DNA from: Phoronis australis
Lineage: Eukaryota; Phoronida; Phoronidae
DNA: 28,823 bases
Direction of reading: 5' to 3'
NCBI GenBank assembly: GCA_002633005.1
Contig: NMRA01000227.1
Span: 76,748-105,570 of the forward strand
Every line of letters begins with the position of its first letter. The first letter of the stretch is position 1. The position numbers and the translations under genes are program-made. Shown here in pieces: positions 28,661 to 28,823 of this stretch. The notes beneath the pieces are model-generated. The model ran no database searches and was not told the origin of the DNA. It was given only the letters and a program-made list of their open reading frames with translations.

Positions 28661-28823
28661 TGTGTGTGTGCGTGTTTATTTCCTTAATAAGTGACTGCTG
28701 ACCTAATTACACAGATTACTTCTACTTAATCCAATTCAGTCGTCATTTATTTAACACACCGTGGTGAGCTGGCGTGGAGTCCGATTCTGTTTATTTCTGA
28801 GCTCCTTATCTGCTCCATTGTCT
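28142..28823. other. Right edge, AT-rich, probably intron of the minus-strand gene
   Basis: No exon was recognised. A GT/GC microsatellite lies at about 28623-28673, and a TTAATTAATACT-rich stretch at about 28390-28510. Confidence 0.4.
28623..28673 (+). repeat. (GT)n/(GTGC)n microsatellite
   Basis: A run of gt repeats, then gtgc repeats, then gt again. Confidence 0.95.

Overview
The window is animal nuclear DNA: short phase-compatible exons in large AT-rich introns, decayed transposons nested in one another, and no operons. The mix of Merlin, Kolobok, a non-LTR retrotransposon and TIR-bearing MITEs, plus a sperm-type kinase gene, suggests a marine invertebrate. The phylum cannot be fixed from the sequence alone.

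Layout. Bases 1-1610 hold no recognisable gene. Bases ~1653-5420 are a Merlin-type DNA transposon: two ~455-bp inverted repeats around an uninterrupted IS1016/ISXO2-like (DDE) transposase on the minus strand, with a CAGTGCTGTA-ended MITE inserted inside. Bases 6431-23722 carry a 13-exon plus-strand gene, reconstructed here by matching splice sites and codon phases. It predicts an ~809-residue protein with a testis-specific serine/threonine kinase (TSSK)-like catalytic domain (about 45-322), a basic, serine-rich linker, and an acidic C-terminal exon that opens with a helix matching the PKA regulatory-subunit (RII) anchoring motif of AKAPs. Two of its introns appear to use GC-AG boundaries.

The introns of this gene hold most of the mobile DNA. 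Intron 1 has a perfect 71-bp palindrome flanked by 9-bp direct repeats. Intron 3 has a degenerate non-LTR reverse transcriptase split by a 1.94-kb internally deleted Kolobok with TTAA target duplications, then a second CAGTGCTGTA MITE. Intron 4 begins with a ~60-bp tandem array that duplicates the exon 4 splice donor. Intron 9 has a decayed THAP-type transposon.

Beyond the kinase polyadenylation signal (23770) are satellite-like repeats, including a ~430-bp unit present about twice. From 25972 to the right edge is the 3' part of a minus-strand gene of unknown identity, with two exons visible. Its last exon contains three nearly identical 38-residue repeats. The window ends near a GT/GC microsatellite.

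How the parts relate: the two host genes are convergent and share no visible function. The mobile elements explain most of the intron length and all other transposase or reverse-transcriptase coding sequence.
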